Part shown: positions 24,023 through 34,799 of the stretch, one piece after another
Numbering within the stretch: position 1 is the stretch's first letter
Layout: each line of letters begins with the position of its first letter
Notes under the pieces: model-generated
What the model saw: only the letters and a program-made list of their open reading frames with translations
Databases searched by the model: none
Told to the model about the DNA's origin: nothing
Program-made: the position numbers and the translations under genes
Source: Solanum dulcamara
Lineage: Eukaryota > Streptophyta > Magnoliopsida > Solanales > Solanaceae
Reading direction: 5' to 3'
DNA length: 64,000 bases
Assembly: GCF_947179165.1 (NCBI RefSeq)
Contig: NC_077245.1
Coordinates: 14,602,740 to 14,666,739, forward strand

Positions 24023-25256
24023 ATTAGAATAGAATTTTATTTTAATTTAATTTTGAAATATCTTTTTAATTAATATTGTTGAAGTAACTAATCTTGTATT
24101 TAGGAGAAAAATTATATTCTTGTCTTTTTTTCTTACAAGAAAAACACAAATGTTATATGAATTCATTAATCATTGAAGAAATGTATGTAATTTTATTTGC
24201 TAATTATATTTAAAGAAAAATCAATTTTAAATTTTGGAACATATACTTATTTCAATGTACTTATAAACTGTGTGTTACTGAGTAGTTATTATAAATTTTA
24301 ATTTGAGAAATATTATTTGTATTTTTTATGAATTTCAGTTTTCTTCTTCAATAGAAAAATCTATATTAGATGAATTTTTTGGGTTAAAAAAATGTATATC
24401 TTAATTATGTATTGCTTTATTTTACATACATTAAAAATGATGTATTTTAATATAGTATGATACATAAAGTATATGTGCTTTAAATATTATTACTGATAAT
24501 TAGGTACTAAGTGATCTTCTATTTTTCTTTGAAACATCCTCTTAATTAGTATTATTAGAGTAATTGGATATTTTACTTCTAGATAAATTGGTGAAATAAT
24601 TTTATCAATTACTATAAATTATAATTCTGATATAATATAAAAAATATTAATACGTTGTTCAAGATGAAGTTATAAATATTTAATTTAAATTATTTTTATT
24701 TAAATTTAACTTCCAAAATTGAATTCTTGGTTTTTTGTCTTAAAAATGGTCATTATATAAATAGTATACTAATCATTGAAGAATTGAATATAATTTTATT
24801 TAAGTGGTTATATTTGAAGAATAATGCAATTATAAATTTTTGAATCCATTCTTAAAGTATATTTTACCAAATTTGTATTATTGAATAATTAAAAATATAA
24901 TTTCTAACTAGATAAAACTTTTATTTATAGTAATTATTAATATGAAGTCTAATTGCTTCTTTCATTAGAGAAATGCGATAAAATAATTTTATTAAAGGTA
25001 TATGATCAACTATACGTTACTTTATTTTACGTATATTAAAAATGATGTAATGTAATTATAGTATATTACATAAAGTATATTTATTTTTAAATATTATAAG
25101 TGAGACTTAGTATTTATTAATATAAGTGATCTTCTGCTTTTATTTTGAAACAATATTTTGATTAATATTATTGAAGCAATCGAATCTTGTATTTGTGCAT
25201 GGTGAAATAAATAAATGTATCAATTGATGCCAAATATTGAATATTACAAGTCTTTT

Positions 25257-25318
<62 letters not shown>

Positions 25319-25440
25319 GTGTGTGTGTTGAAGAGAAAACATACATTGTATGAATGATCTACTAATCATTGAATTTTATTCACTTAATTATATTTGAAGC
25401 AAAATTCAATTGTAAACTTTGGGCTTCATAATTACTAGTT
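24022..25440. repeat. AT-rich degenerate tandem repeats of about 0.5-0.6 kb
   Basis: Landmarks recur three times. 'gaaat/cat(c)...taatta(a/g)tatt(g/a)tt' is at 24054, 24530 and 25147, followed by an 'actaatcattgaa' type segment at about 24165, 24768 and 25361. 'tttattttac(a/g)ta(c/t)attaaaaatgatgta' is at 24416 and 25019. Spacing is about 480-620 bp. No ORF or known domain is visible. A dinucleotide run lies within the third unit. Confidence 0.5.
25262..25329. repeat. (AT)n/(GT)n microsatellite
   Basis: An uninterrupted AT run of about 45 bp passes into ATGT and GTGT units. It is a simple sequence repeat likely to vary in length between individuals. Confidence 0.9.
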
Positions 25441-26290
25441 ACTATCATCAAACAAGCAAAAAATAGAGAAAAACTAAATATTTGTACATATTGTTATATT
25501 GAAGGGGATTTGAGAGAAAATTAGTATGATATCACTTCGAATGAATAGAGATAAACATTTGTCTTTATTAATGTTTTCGCCTAAAATAATTGTCCACAAT
25601 TTTTAAGAATTAAATTAGACAATCAATTTCTAACTGGTACTATATATCTTCCTATGTAGGGGAAACGGGTTTGGACGGTTAATTATGGATTTTTCTTTTT
25701 AATGTATAATTTTTTTAATTAATTAACCATTGTTGAAAAGCCCACATACGGCGAAAACTTTTTGTTGCCATTGGAAAAAGAATAAGTTTTTTTTTAAAAA
25801 AAAATGAATTGTATACTATACACAAATAAAAGAAATATATGAAAACTTTTCATCATTCTTTGTTTATTATTTCAAAGAGTATGAAAAATAGAAAAGAGTC
25901 AACTTTTTTTTTGAGAAAACTTAAGGAAATAAATATAAAAATCAAAATAAAAATATTATGGAATTCTTATAAGCAAAGGTTATCATTGTCTTACAAAGTA
26001 TATAAAATTAGTTTGGCACTTCCATTCTCTAAGAGAAGTCGGAGAAGAAAAGAGCGATTGTTAATGAAAACTTATTTTGCACTCAACACTAGTTGTTGTA
26101 GGCCAATTATTAGAGCAGAATAAAGTATTGTAAAAGTTGAAGAACAGGAAAGGAATTTATGTTATACAATATATACTTTTGATACATATGATGGCATAGT
26201 AGGACTTATATATAATTATTGATTGTGGTACATGGTCATATTAATTTCTTGAAGGTTTTTGTTTACAATCTTTTGTCATTTTTATTAGGA
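25441..26290. other. Intergenic, no gene recognised
   Basis: AT-rich sequence. A segment at 25720-25850 ('aattaattaaccattg...', 'aaaaaatgaattgtatactatacacaaa') resembles 22885-22985 next to the solo LTR, so both are copies of one dispersed repeat. The open frame at 25839-26123 starts inside that repeat, has Lys/Ile-rich low-complexity composition and matches nothing I recognise. Confidence 0.5.
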
Positions 26291-26515
26291 ACTAAGGGAT
26301 CGTTTGATACGCGAGATAAGATGAGATATCTCATAATTAAATTTAAATTTAAATTTATATTGTGTTTGATTGATAGTACAAATTTATCACAATCAAACAC
26401 AATATAAATTTTATCCCAAAATTATTCTTAAATATTTCATCTTATCTTATCCTATTTGGTGTTATTTTATCCCACCTTAGATTAGTCCAAGAATTTTAAT
26501 TTTAAGAGTATATAA
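26290..26515. mobile_element. Fold-back MITE-like element upstream of the first TED7-like gene
   Basis: Contains a perfect 22-bp inverted repeat (about 26350-26371 against 26389-26410, beginning aaatttatattgtg) around a 17-base loop. It sits within a longer partly palindromic stretch with 'gataagatgagatat' on one side and 'atttcatcttatcttatcc' on the other. It has no ORF. The superfamily is not clear, because I could not find a clean target duplication. Confidence 0.55.
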
Positions 26516-26979
26516 TCCTGAGATAATTTAATCCAACTACAACTCTACCCTATAGAATAGAATCTCTCAAAACTTTAGCTTTCCTATCTTTTTCCATGTC
26601 TTGTGATGTAGGACACTGGAAGATCACTTAAGCAAAACAATAAATATAAAAGAGTGTAAAACAAAGGAAAAGTGTTTTCTACTACAATCAATTAATACAT
26701 CAAGATTAAGTCTTCCTATATCTTCACATGAAAGCCAAGTCTCTTCTTACTTTGAAGCATGCCCTAAAAAAAAAGGAAAAAAAACACTTCCTCGTTTCGA
26801 TTTGTTTATCTGATTTTAATTTAACATAGATCGGAGTTTTAAAAACGTAAAGAAGACTTATTAATCTTATGGTCTTGAACTAAAGAAATGTAAAATATAC
26901 TAAAATATATTTTAATCTTGTGGTCTTACAGATGTCGGGTAGAAAGTTAGAATTAAGTAAGCCCTTAGGAAACCACACA

Positions 26980-26988
26980 TATAAATAG
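26980..26988 (+). promoter_or_regulatory. TATA box of first TED7-like gene
   Basis: TATAAATAG lies 97 bp upstream of the ATG at 27077. The second gene copy has TATAAATA at 32269, 94 bp upstream of its ATG. Sequence from about 26560 to the ATG aligns with the second copy's upstream region, so the promoters were duplicated with the genes. Confidence 0.7.
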
Positions 26989-27076
26989 AAAGCCAAGAGC
27001 TCATATTCTCTTCATCACAACATCAATGAAGAACTTGCAACAAAAATTCTTATAACAATTTCCCAAGATCAAAACA

Positions 27077-27469
27077 ATGGATAACAATTTGAATAACTTC
27101 CCATTTCCACCACCACCATTACCACCATCTTCCTCTGAGCACAGTTACACCATAGTAATATTTGTTTTCTCAACGTTCGGTTGCATTTTACTTGGCCTAG
27201 CTATTCTTGCTTTCTGCTCATACTTTTTGAAGAAAAAGAAGAACACAATAATAGTTGAAGAGAAAGAAGTGAAACACATTGATGATCATCTTAAAATCAA
27301 GGAAGCAATTGTTGAAGGACCTCATGGGAAACTTGAGACTATTGTACTCTCTGTGGAAGAAGATATGCATGAAAAGGATGACATTATAAGGACAAAGAAA
27401 GAAATAGAAGAAGTTCATCATCATAACTTATTGCATGCTAATAATAAATCTTCAATAATTACACCTTGA
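27077..27469 (+). CDS. TED7-like small proline-rich membrane protein, copy 1
   Basis: 130 residues, no intron. The order is: a short proline-rich N terminus (residues 8-18, FPFPPPPLPPS); one membrane span at about 26-50 (IVIFVFSTFGCILLGLAILA); a KKKK stop-transfer; then an acidic/basic cytosolic tail with HIDDHLKIKEAIVEGPHGK and VLSVEEDMHEKDDI. This layout and the KEAIVEGPHG motif resemble the plant TED6/TED7 family, small membrane proteins reported to bind secondary-wall cellulose synthase in developing xylem. The start is fixed by the duplicate at 32363, which shares (A)CA-ATG and NNLNNFPFP. Compared with copy 2 the tail lacks about 20 residues, because an 8-bp deletion shifts the frame to an early TGA. 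The family call is from motif memory. Confidence 0.75.
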   Translation: MDNNLNNFPFPPPPLPPSSSEHSYTIVIFVFSTFGCILLGLAILAFCSYFLKKKKNTIIVEEKEVKHIDDHLKIKEAIVEGPHGKLETIVLSVEEDMHEKDDIIRTKKEIEEVHHHNLLHANNKSSIITP

Positions 27470-28500
27470 AGCTGGCCATAGACAAACTTGAGCATCATCA
27501 ATTCATCATTTTTTATTTTTAAAATAAATGACAATAAGTGTGGAACAAGTTACTAATGGTATAAATTAAAGTTATAACTACTCTTCTTTCTTTTAATGTT
27601 TTAATTTCAACTGCTCACATACCATTCAATTCTTCCTTTTCGTAGTTCAAAATAAGTGAATTATTCAAAGTTCAATGAGCTGATCGATGTGTAGAAATAG
27701 ATGTGAAAAGTCTTATGTCGGTGGTTTAAGGAATGAGTAGTCTCTTTAATATGATTTGGACAATCCTCACCTCTTGAGCTAACGTTTGAGTTAAATTAGG
27801 CTCAAGGTCTATTTAACATGGTATCATCTCATTAACTGTGCACCTAACGGCTGGCCTAATAACCTTTCGAATAGAGAATCCCCATTGACTAGTATACTAC
27901 TCTCGGTCCATATTAGTTATTTTCATATTCTTTTACAACAACAATAAAAATATACCCAGTGAAATTCCACAAATGGAGTATGAGGAGGATAGAATGTATG
28001 CAGATCTTTCCACTACCTTATGGAGATAAAGAGGTTGTTTCCAAAAGACAAATTAATAACCTTAATCATAAGATCTTATGCCTAAAATGTTCATCTCTTC
28101 TTAAACGTCTCACTTAATAATACTATGTCACCTAAAATAGTATAGGTAGATTTTTGGGGGAAAAAGGAGTAAACGAATTTTATTTTTTTAATGTCAAATA
28201 TTCTGAAACAAATTTAGTTTGCCCAAACGATTGATATTAGTTAGCGGGAATTAAGTTAAAATTATTTAGAGCATATAATCAGAACTTCAAGCCTTATAAT
28301 TACTTCTGAATCATTAATGGGAGGTTCAAATTATTAAGTCTAAAAATCATTTATTAGGTCAATCAATTAAATTATTTAGAATGAGGTCACAAACAGCATA
28401 TTTAATTCAAATTGTGTTAACACTTTGATAGTGAGTATAAAACGCGCAAGAGAGAGAAGTGATATGAATAGCAATGCAAAAAATTAAAGCAAAATATCTA
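27470..28500. other. 3' flank of copy 1 and intergenic sequence
   Basis: The first 60 bp still align with the 3' coding end of copy 2 (the 'gaagctggccat' block). Beyond that I see no gene. A 'tactctcggtccatattag' block near 27899 resembles one end of a Stowaway-type MITE without its partner. A SINE/RTE tail follows at 27934. Confidence 0.5.
27934..28047 (-). mobile_element. TS-SINE or RTE LINE 3' tail, minus strand
   Basis: The reverse complement contains 'ggaaacaacctctttatctc', 'agatctgcatacattctatc' and 'gtggaatttcactgggta', ending in TTGTTGTTG. This 3' module is shared by the solanaceous TS SINE family and its RTE LINE partner. Too short to say which. Confidence 0.6.
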
Positions 28501-28739
28501 TCGATCTATCTATCTATAATTAAAAGGAAGATAGTCTAACTTAGGATTACGCCAAGTGACAGCGTACGATAAAGACATGTGTTAATTTTATGACAAATTA
28601 GTTAAGTTAGGTATTAATTAGTTATTGCTTACCTTTAATTTTTATAGTTTTTTATAATTCAAACTCTGATAATTATTTTTTCAACTATTTTAAAAGTTAT
28701 TTAAATTCTTACTGGCTTTTTAAATTCATTTATCATATT

Positions 28740-28775
<36 letters not shown>

Positions 28776-31476
28776 TATACAATTAATTGGTTATTTTTTA
28801 AAAATTCAAAGTTATACTCGTAGTGATGATTATCTATTTACTCCTTCTTTATAGCAAATAAAATTACATATTATTTACATTGATTTTTTAAACTTAAAAA
28901 ATAAATTATAAATAGCACATGTTTAGGACTTTTTTTTTTGGGGGGGGGGGGGGGTCATCAATTTTATATTAAATATTTAAACTAACTTTCACAACTATTT
29001 TTTTTTTATAGAAAAAATAATACTAATTGTTAAAAATAAAGCATGTTTAGGATTTTCTTCTGTGGAAAGTTATTTTTATACTAAATAATTAAACTAACTT
29101 CCCACAACTACTCCTTCCGTATAGCAAACATAATACAGATTGTTAAAAATAAATTCTAATGAGCACGTTTAGGATTCTTTTTTGTGGGTGTGTTAACTTA
29201 TAAACACACATCCACAGTTATATTAATTATTCAATTATATAGAATGTGTTTTACATTTTGACTTCTCAACATACTAATTCAAAAAATAATATATTATTTC
29301 AAACTTTCAAAGTTACTAACTTATTTATTTAAGCACATTAAATTATATTATTTTAATATGTACTATATCTGTCCAAAAACAAAAAATTCTACAAATCTAG
29401 AGAATGCAGATAGTAATTATTTTTAAAAAGAAAAAAAATGAATAAAAGAAGAAGAAAAGAAAAAGATCTAAATAGTAAAAAAGGAAAAAAACCAAAAATA
29501 ACAAAGCCCACGATTGCGTAACTTCCCTTTCCCTTTGCCCACGTCTGCATATTAGTTTTCTCTAAAGTGGAAGTTTTCCTTCTTCAACAACGAGCATCTT
29601 CAAAACTTGACTTCACAATTATATCCATATATAGTATAGATTCTATAATTTGTGAGTATCTTAATTAGTTATATTTCTTTTGACTCCAAATCTTTTTGTT
29701 AGTAATGGGTCCATAATCAATAGATTGTTAATAGAGTTGTCCCTCTTTGTAATTAAGAGATTGTAGCTTAATTTTATATAGTAGAATAAAGAGGAATGTG
29801 AATCCATGTTCAAAGTTATGTGTTGTACTAATTTCTAATTGTATTGGTGTATTAGTAGTTGCAGGGAGATCAAATTCATGCCACCATTAAAACGTTTATG
29901 AATCCATGTATTATGCTAACAATTTTTATTTCAATAGTTATGTAGTTTCATGTTGAGAGTCTTTTAATTATTGTGTATGCTCAATGAATATAAATATTTA
30001 GATGAAATAAATAATCAGTTCCCTTAGCATTTAGGAACCAGACGCATCTCTACAAGTTTTATGCATCCTCATCATAAGAAGTTAGAACTCCAAAAAGACA
30101 CCTCGAACAAATAGAATTTGATCATGGAGCTCTCCGCCCGGCTTGTTGCAACCTTCGCATTTCCTGCTAATCCCACACCAACGAGTAAAATTTCCTTGTG
30201 CTTCAGGACAATTCAAACTTGATTTTATACATCTCTATGAAGCAGACGCATCTCACTTGTACCCTTCAATTTTGTGTTATTAGTTTGCTTTGCTTCCTAG
30301 AAAAATTATACATCCAAATCATGTGAAATTGTTACACTAAAATCAAAATTTTTAAGTCTTGATTCTATTCTGACGGCCAAAAACCTAGGGGATTACAGGA
30401 ACATATTTTCCTTGAAAAATGATCACTTTTGGTTGGATAATTGTACACTGCGGGAACATCTTCTCCATCTTCAATATGTCCTATATTTTTGGACTTATTT
30501 TTACACCCGGCAAACTCAACAAAATTAATATTGCAGCAGGTAAGAGATTGGATAACTCAAGTCTGTGTAAAGGAGTTAATGTAGATTAACAGCAGATACC
30601 ACAATATTCAAATTACCATATTTATTTATATCTTACATTTTTAATATTGAAGTTAAAGTTAATGTTGAATTTGAATTAAACTTTTAAGGATGATAATTTT
30701 ACTCAAAGGTGTTAACTCCATGTAACGTTTACACTATTCTGAACCTAATCCCAGCCCCCATGCATGTATAGTTCATAATAAATGGTACTGTTGCATTTTA
30801 GCTTTGGAATATCTCTATTATTTGAGGAGCACATATACTGAGGCAGGCTATGAAAAGACCAATATAATTTGTTCTTTCTGTCATGTATTCCTTTTTGTTA
30901 ATTTGGGTGGTTGATGGATATACTTTTTTTTCTATGTTGTGTATGAGCTGATACCTTTTTTTTTGTTAAATACATTAGTGACAACCTATTTTACATGAAA
31001 TATGATCAAACGTCCATTTAGTATTCATAGATAAACATCTTCGGCATATTAAAGTTGATTTTTATATCTCCATATTTCTTTTTCTCACTTTGAGATGATT
31101 TATAATGAATTATTTTTTATGGGTTATTCAAGTAATCATAAGTCAAAAGGTGATGTTGACAATGTATTTTATTAGCCTCTGTTGGTTAAGGAAATGAAAA
31201 TATTTATGTGTTTATTTATTTGATTAGTATGCATATCTAAGTCTAGTTACGATTAACCTTATTTTATATTCAATAGAAAAGTATAAACGTTATGAGAAAT
31301 TTACTTTGCTAATCGATCACTATTAAGGAAAAAAACTCATGAACTGAAAGGTTTCACTTATTGATATACTAATTTAAAATTATTTTTATATAAACAAGTG
31401 TATATTATATTCGAGCATAATATATAACATATTACTCTTTAGTATCATCCGCGCATCGCACCGACACATATACTAA
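28501..31476 (+). mobile_element. Helitron-like non-autonomous element
   Basis: The 5' end reads TCTATCTATAATTAAAAGG after A. The 3' end reads 'ccgcgcatcgcaccgacaca' then 'tatactaa' before T, which fits A|TC...CTRR|T insertion. The GC-rich 'ccgcgcatcgc' near the 3' end is a decayed form of the usual terminal hairpin. Because TCTA repeats at the 5' end, the true start may be any of 28501-28513. No Rep/helicase ORF is visible. It separates the two TED7-like genes. Confidence 0.5.
28928..28955. repeat. Poly-T/poly-G homopolymer tract
   Basis: A run of T is followed by an uninterrupted run of about 15 G. The length may be unreliable in the assembly. It lies inside the Helitron-like element. Confidence 0.8.
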
Positions 31477-31721
31477 TTTGATAAAGTAAAAGAGAGAAAG
31501 ATTCTTATTGATTCTCATGGTGAAAATTTTTGATGTTCAGTGATTGAACAATTATGTTTATAGAGAATAATCGAAAAATTATGTGTAATTGGGTAAAAAT
31601 TAGATCGACGCAATAATGGAAAGATTTGGACAAATCCAATATCTTTTTTTAAGACCCTATATTTATATTAGAAAAATTAAATAAATATATATATGTATAT
31701 TAATTTCTGAACCCTTTAACA

Positions 31722-31808
31722 AAATTAATTGATGGCTTAGTTGTATGGAAGGGGCCATGAAAATGCTTTCCCATACTAGAGTTGTGGATTCAAACCCTAC
31801 TATCATCA
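31722..31808 (+). other. tRNA-like relic or tRNA-derived repeat
   Basis: TTGATGG near 31729 could pair with TCATCAA near 31803, giving a 7-bp acceptor-like stem with one G-U pair. Inside are an A-box-like 'tggcttagttgtatgg' and a B-box-like 'ggattcaaaccctac'. The D and T stems are imperfect and I cannot assign an anticodon. It could be a decayed tRNA or the head of a tRNA-derived SINE. Confidence 0.4.
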
Positions 31809-32268
31809 AAAGTTTATCTTTCTTTTTAAAAGGAAAGAGCTTTGCAATATTTTTCTCTCCTAAAATCGTGAATGTTAAATGAAATTTTAGGTATCTCAAG
31901 GGGCAAGGCCATTATAATTTTTACCAATACAGCTTAGAGAATATGGCACAATGCTATAATAGGCACTCTCAAAGTTTTAATCCCCCAATCAATTTCCATG
32001 TCTTGCACTGTGGGACTCTAATCATCAGTTAAGAAAAACAATAAGGGGAAATTAAGGAAGTAGAACAAACAAAAAGTGTTTTATACTGCAAGTGCAACCA
32101 TCAGAATATCAAAGCTAAGATAAAGTTTTCCTAGTCTTTACATGAGAGCCAAGTCTCTGCTTACTTGAAAGCATACCCCAAAAGAGAGAATTTTAAATAA
32201 GGAATTGAAATAATAAAAAAAACACAAGAGAGAGGCAAATGAAAAGAACCATAGGAATATTCAACACT

Positions 32269-32276
32269 TATAAATA
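32269..32276 (+). promoter_or_regulatory. TATA box of second TED7-like gene
   Basis: TATAAATA lies 94 bp before the ATG at 32363, matching the position of the TATA box in the first copy. The upstream region from about 31960 shares many blocks with 26570-26770, such as 'tttccatgtcttg' and 'gagccaagtctctgcttact'. Confidence 0.7.
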
Positions 32277-32362
32277 ATAAGCCAACAACTCTTTTTCTCT
32301 ACATCAAAAGTCATTAAGAACTTGCACAAAAAAAATTATAACAATTTCCCAACATCTTAACA

Positions 32363-32956
32363 ATGAATAACAATTTGAATAACTTTCCATTCCCATATTA
32401 CCCTTCCCATCCACCCCCTCCTCCTCATCCCACCTCACCACCACCAAAACCCCACCATCCTCCTCCACCACCACCACCTCATCCTCATCCTCATCCGCGT
32501 CCTCATCCTCATCCTCATCCTCCACCATATGTTCCACCACCACCACCACCACCACCACCATCACCACCTCACAATTACATCATAATAATATTTGTTTTCT
32601 CGACGTTCGGTTGCATTTTACTTGGCATAGCAATTCTTGCTTTCTGCTCATCCTTCTTGAAGAAAAAGAAGAAGAGTACAATAATAGTTGAAGAGAAAGA
32701 AGTGAAACACATTGATGATCATCTTAAAATCAAGGAAGCAATTGTTGAAGGACCTCATGGGAAACTTGAGACTGTTGTACTCTCTGTGGAAGAAGATATG
32801 CATGAAAAGGATGACATTATAAGGACAAAGAAAGAATTAGAAGAAGCTCATCATCATAACTTATTGCTTACTAACAATAAATCTCCAGAAATTAATACAC
32901 CTTTTGCCCTTGAAGCTGGCCATGGACACTCTTCAACATCTTCCTCTACTGTTTAA
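32363..32956 (+). CDS. TED7-like proline/histidine-rich membrane protein, copy 2
   Basis: 197 residues, no intron. The N terminus opens NNLNNFPFPYYPSHPPPPPH and continues as a proline/histidine-rich region to about residue 68, including repeated His-Pro pairs from CCTCAT repeats and a run of nine prolines. A single membrane span at about 72-96 (IIIIFVFSTFGCILLGIAIL), a KKKKK stop-transfer, and the same cytosolic tail with KEAIVEGPHGK and VLSVEEDMHEKDD follow. It ends in a Ser-rich tail (HGHSSTSSSTV) absent from copy 1. The family (TED6/TED7, secondary wall cellulose synthesis in xylem) is inferred from layout and motifs. Proline-rich N termini of variable length are usual in this family. The long minus-strand ORF here is a shadow of the repeat. 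Confidence 0.8.
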   Translation: MNNNLNNFPFPYYPSHPPPPPHPTSPPPKPHHPPPPPPPHPHPHPRPHPHPHPPPYVPPPPPPPPPSPPHNYIIIIFVFSTFGCILLGIAILAFCSSFLKKKKKSTIIVEEKEVKHIDDHLKIKEAIVEGPHGKLETVVLSVEEDMHEKDDIIRTKKELEEAHHHNLLLTNNKSPEINTPFALEAGHGHSSTSSSTV

Positions 32957-33063
32957 ATTTCTTTATATGAGCATAAAAGTTGTAATGTATATTAACAATT
33001 GCCTTATCAGAGGCTAATGGTTGATCATTCTATCACAAATATTCAGTACATGCATGCAATATA

Positions 33064-33288
33064 CTCCCTCTATTTCAATATGTATGTCCTATTGATTTGA
33101 TATGATATGAAATTTTTTCTCTTAAATTAAAAATATGTCAAACGTATTAAAATATATTTTAATCTTTTTACCTTAAACATATCATATCACGTGAAGAGTT
33201 GGAATTGAAGAGTTGCTAAAAAAAGAAAGAAACATTTTATAAATGGTTTTAAAAGAAAAGTAGAATAAACAAATTGAAATGGAGGGAG
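33064..33288. mobile_element. Stowaway-type MITE with TA duplication
   Basis: The terminal inverted repeats CTCCCTCTATTTCAAT and ATTGAAATGGAGGGAG match at 15 of 16 positions and are flanked by TA (33062-33063 and 33289-33290). The length of 225 bp, the A/T-rich body and TA target fit Tc1/mariner-derived Stowaway MITEs. It lies about 105 bp after the stop of TED7-like copy 2, possibly in its 3' region. Confidence 0.85.
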
Positions 33289-33290
33289 TA

Positions 33291-34220
33291 ATTATTTTAT
33301 GTCATGCCAACTAAATTCTCTCATTTTTGTGCTTGTCTACTTGGAACATTTAATTGCGTATTTCTTCCGTCTCATATTAGTTGTCATATTTTACTTTTGC
33401 ATGTTTCTTAAGAAATCATAAATAATTTTTTTTTTAACTACTTCACACTTATCCGTCCAAATTGCACATTATTTGAGAAAAAGATTAAGCTAATATTATT
33501 TTAAGAATATTTAATAATACTAAGGGTAAATGAAATAAAAATAGTAATTAATTTTACCTAGAAAAACATATATCAATTCCCATTTAATATTTCCTTTTTT
33601 CCCTTTTTTTTGTGATGCATTCATGTTATAAAAATTCTAGACCCTGATCGTTAACGTATTTTTTTGTCAAAGTGGCATAACTTTTTTTGGTTTTGATAAT
33701 GCAAAAATAGAAAGTAATTTTTTTCTCACTTTTTATTCTTGTGGGTCTGTTTTTATTTATTCTTTCTCGTGTTATGAGAAAGACAAAAGTCCCTGTTTGA
33801 TTGTGGAAAGAATTCTTCTCCTTCTTCTATTAAATTGTCTTCTATGAAATAGCAGAAAAGTATAAGTTATCTCTCGCCTCATTGTATCTCGATGGGGAAG
33901 CTTTGGAGTGGCATTGATGACTTTTTCGGCACAAGTTGTGTACCTTACTGGTTACACATTCTGTGTTGTCATTGAGAGGTTAGATTTGGTTGTGCTCCAT
34001 AAATTACATCATGTCTTAGTTATAATGGAGAGACCTGGTGGAGAAGGAGCTTCTAAAAATATTCATTGGTACGTGAAAGTAGACAATTTTAGCTTTGACG
34101 GATCGGAGTGTGATAATAAGTATCAAATGTATCATATATCAATTGATAGAAAAGGAATTGACGTAGAGGAAGAATGGAGCGACAAGGGCATTACAGAATT
34201 TGTTAGCTATAGTCAGTGAC
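33291..34220. other. Repeat-rich intergenic sequence with one unexplained ORF
   Basis: 33366-33530 starts like another Stowaway end ('ccgtctcatattagttgtc') without a clear partner. At 33868-33910 the frame ASLYLDGEALEWH resembles the conserved gag motif of Ty3-type elements. The ORF at 33908-34219 overlaps it and reads IHWYVKVDNFSFDGSECDNK and onward, which I cannot place. It may be a retroelement relic. No promoter or splice structure supports a gene. Confidence 0.4.
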
Positions 34221-34799
34221 TCTGTTTTTTTAAAAACATTTTTGGGGGCGAATTTTGGGGCGGGGCATACCAAAATGCTTCGGGCCGCAAATTGAAAGCG
34301 TAGAACCATAGGGGCATAAGCTCTGAGCGTAAAACTGTAAGTTCTGTGCATAAAAACGTACTCTCTGGACGTTAATTTTTGTTTGTTTGTTTTTAAATCA
34401 CATTTGCTTTAAATCTTATTTTTGCTATTGCTGTAATGATATTTATATTTCATGCTATCATATTTTTTCAGGTTGTATTGATTTTTTCTAAAGTATAAAT
34501 AAACTCTTATAGAAAATGACATTTCTATAATATTTTGTCATTATTCTTATCATTTTTATTCTTCTTCTTTAAAATATATAAACAATAATCAATGCAAATA
34601 TTAATTGAGTGCGAGAAGGACTAGTAAATGTGCAGATGGATGATGATTTCATTTTAAAGATTATTTTGCCAATTATCATTTTCTGTGTTGTTAATTGTTA
34701 CTTTTCTCAAATAGTAATTATAATATTTTTTTTCTATATTATTGGTTATTAATACCTTCTCAAATAATAATTATAATATTCTTTTCTATATTATTGATT

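Noticed and set aside
25839..26123. 94-residue ORF as a gene
   Set aside because: Low-complexity Lys/Ile content, start within a dispersed repeat, and no domain or promoter that I can support.
32304..32567. Minus-strand ORF (Glu/Asp/Val repeats) opposite TED7-like copy 2
   Set aside because: It is the antisense of the Pro/His codon repeats. The plus strand has the duplicated gene structure, TATA box and conserved domain.
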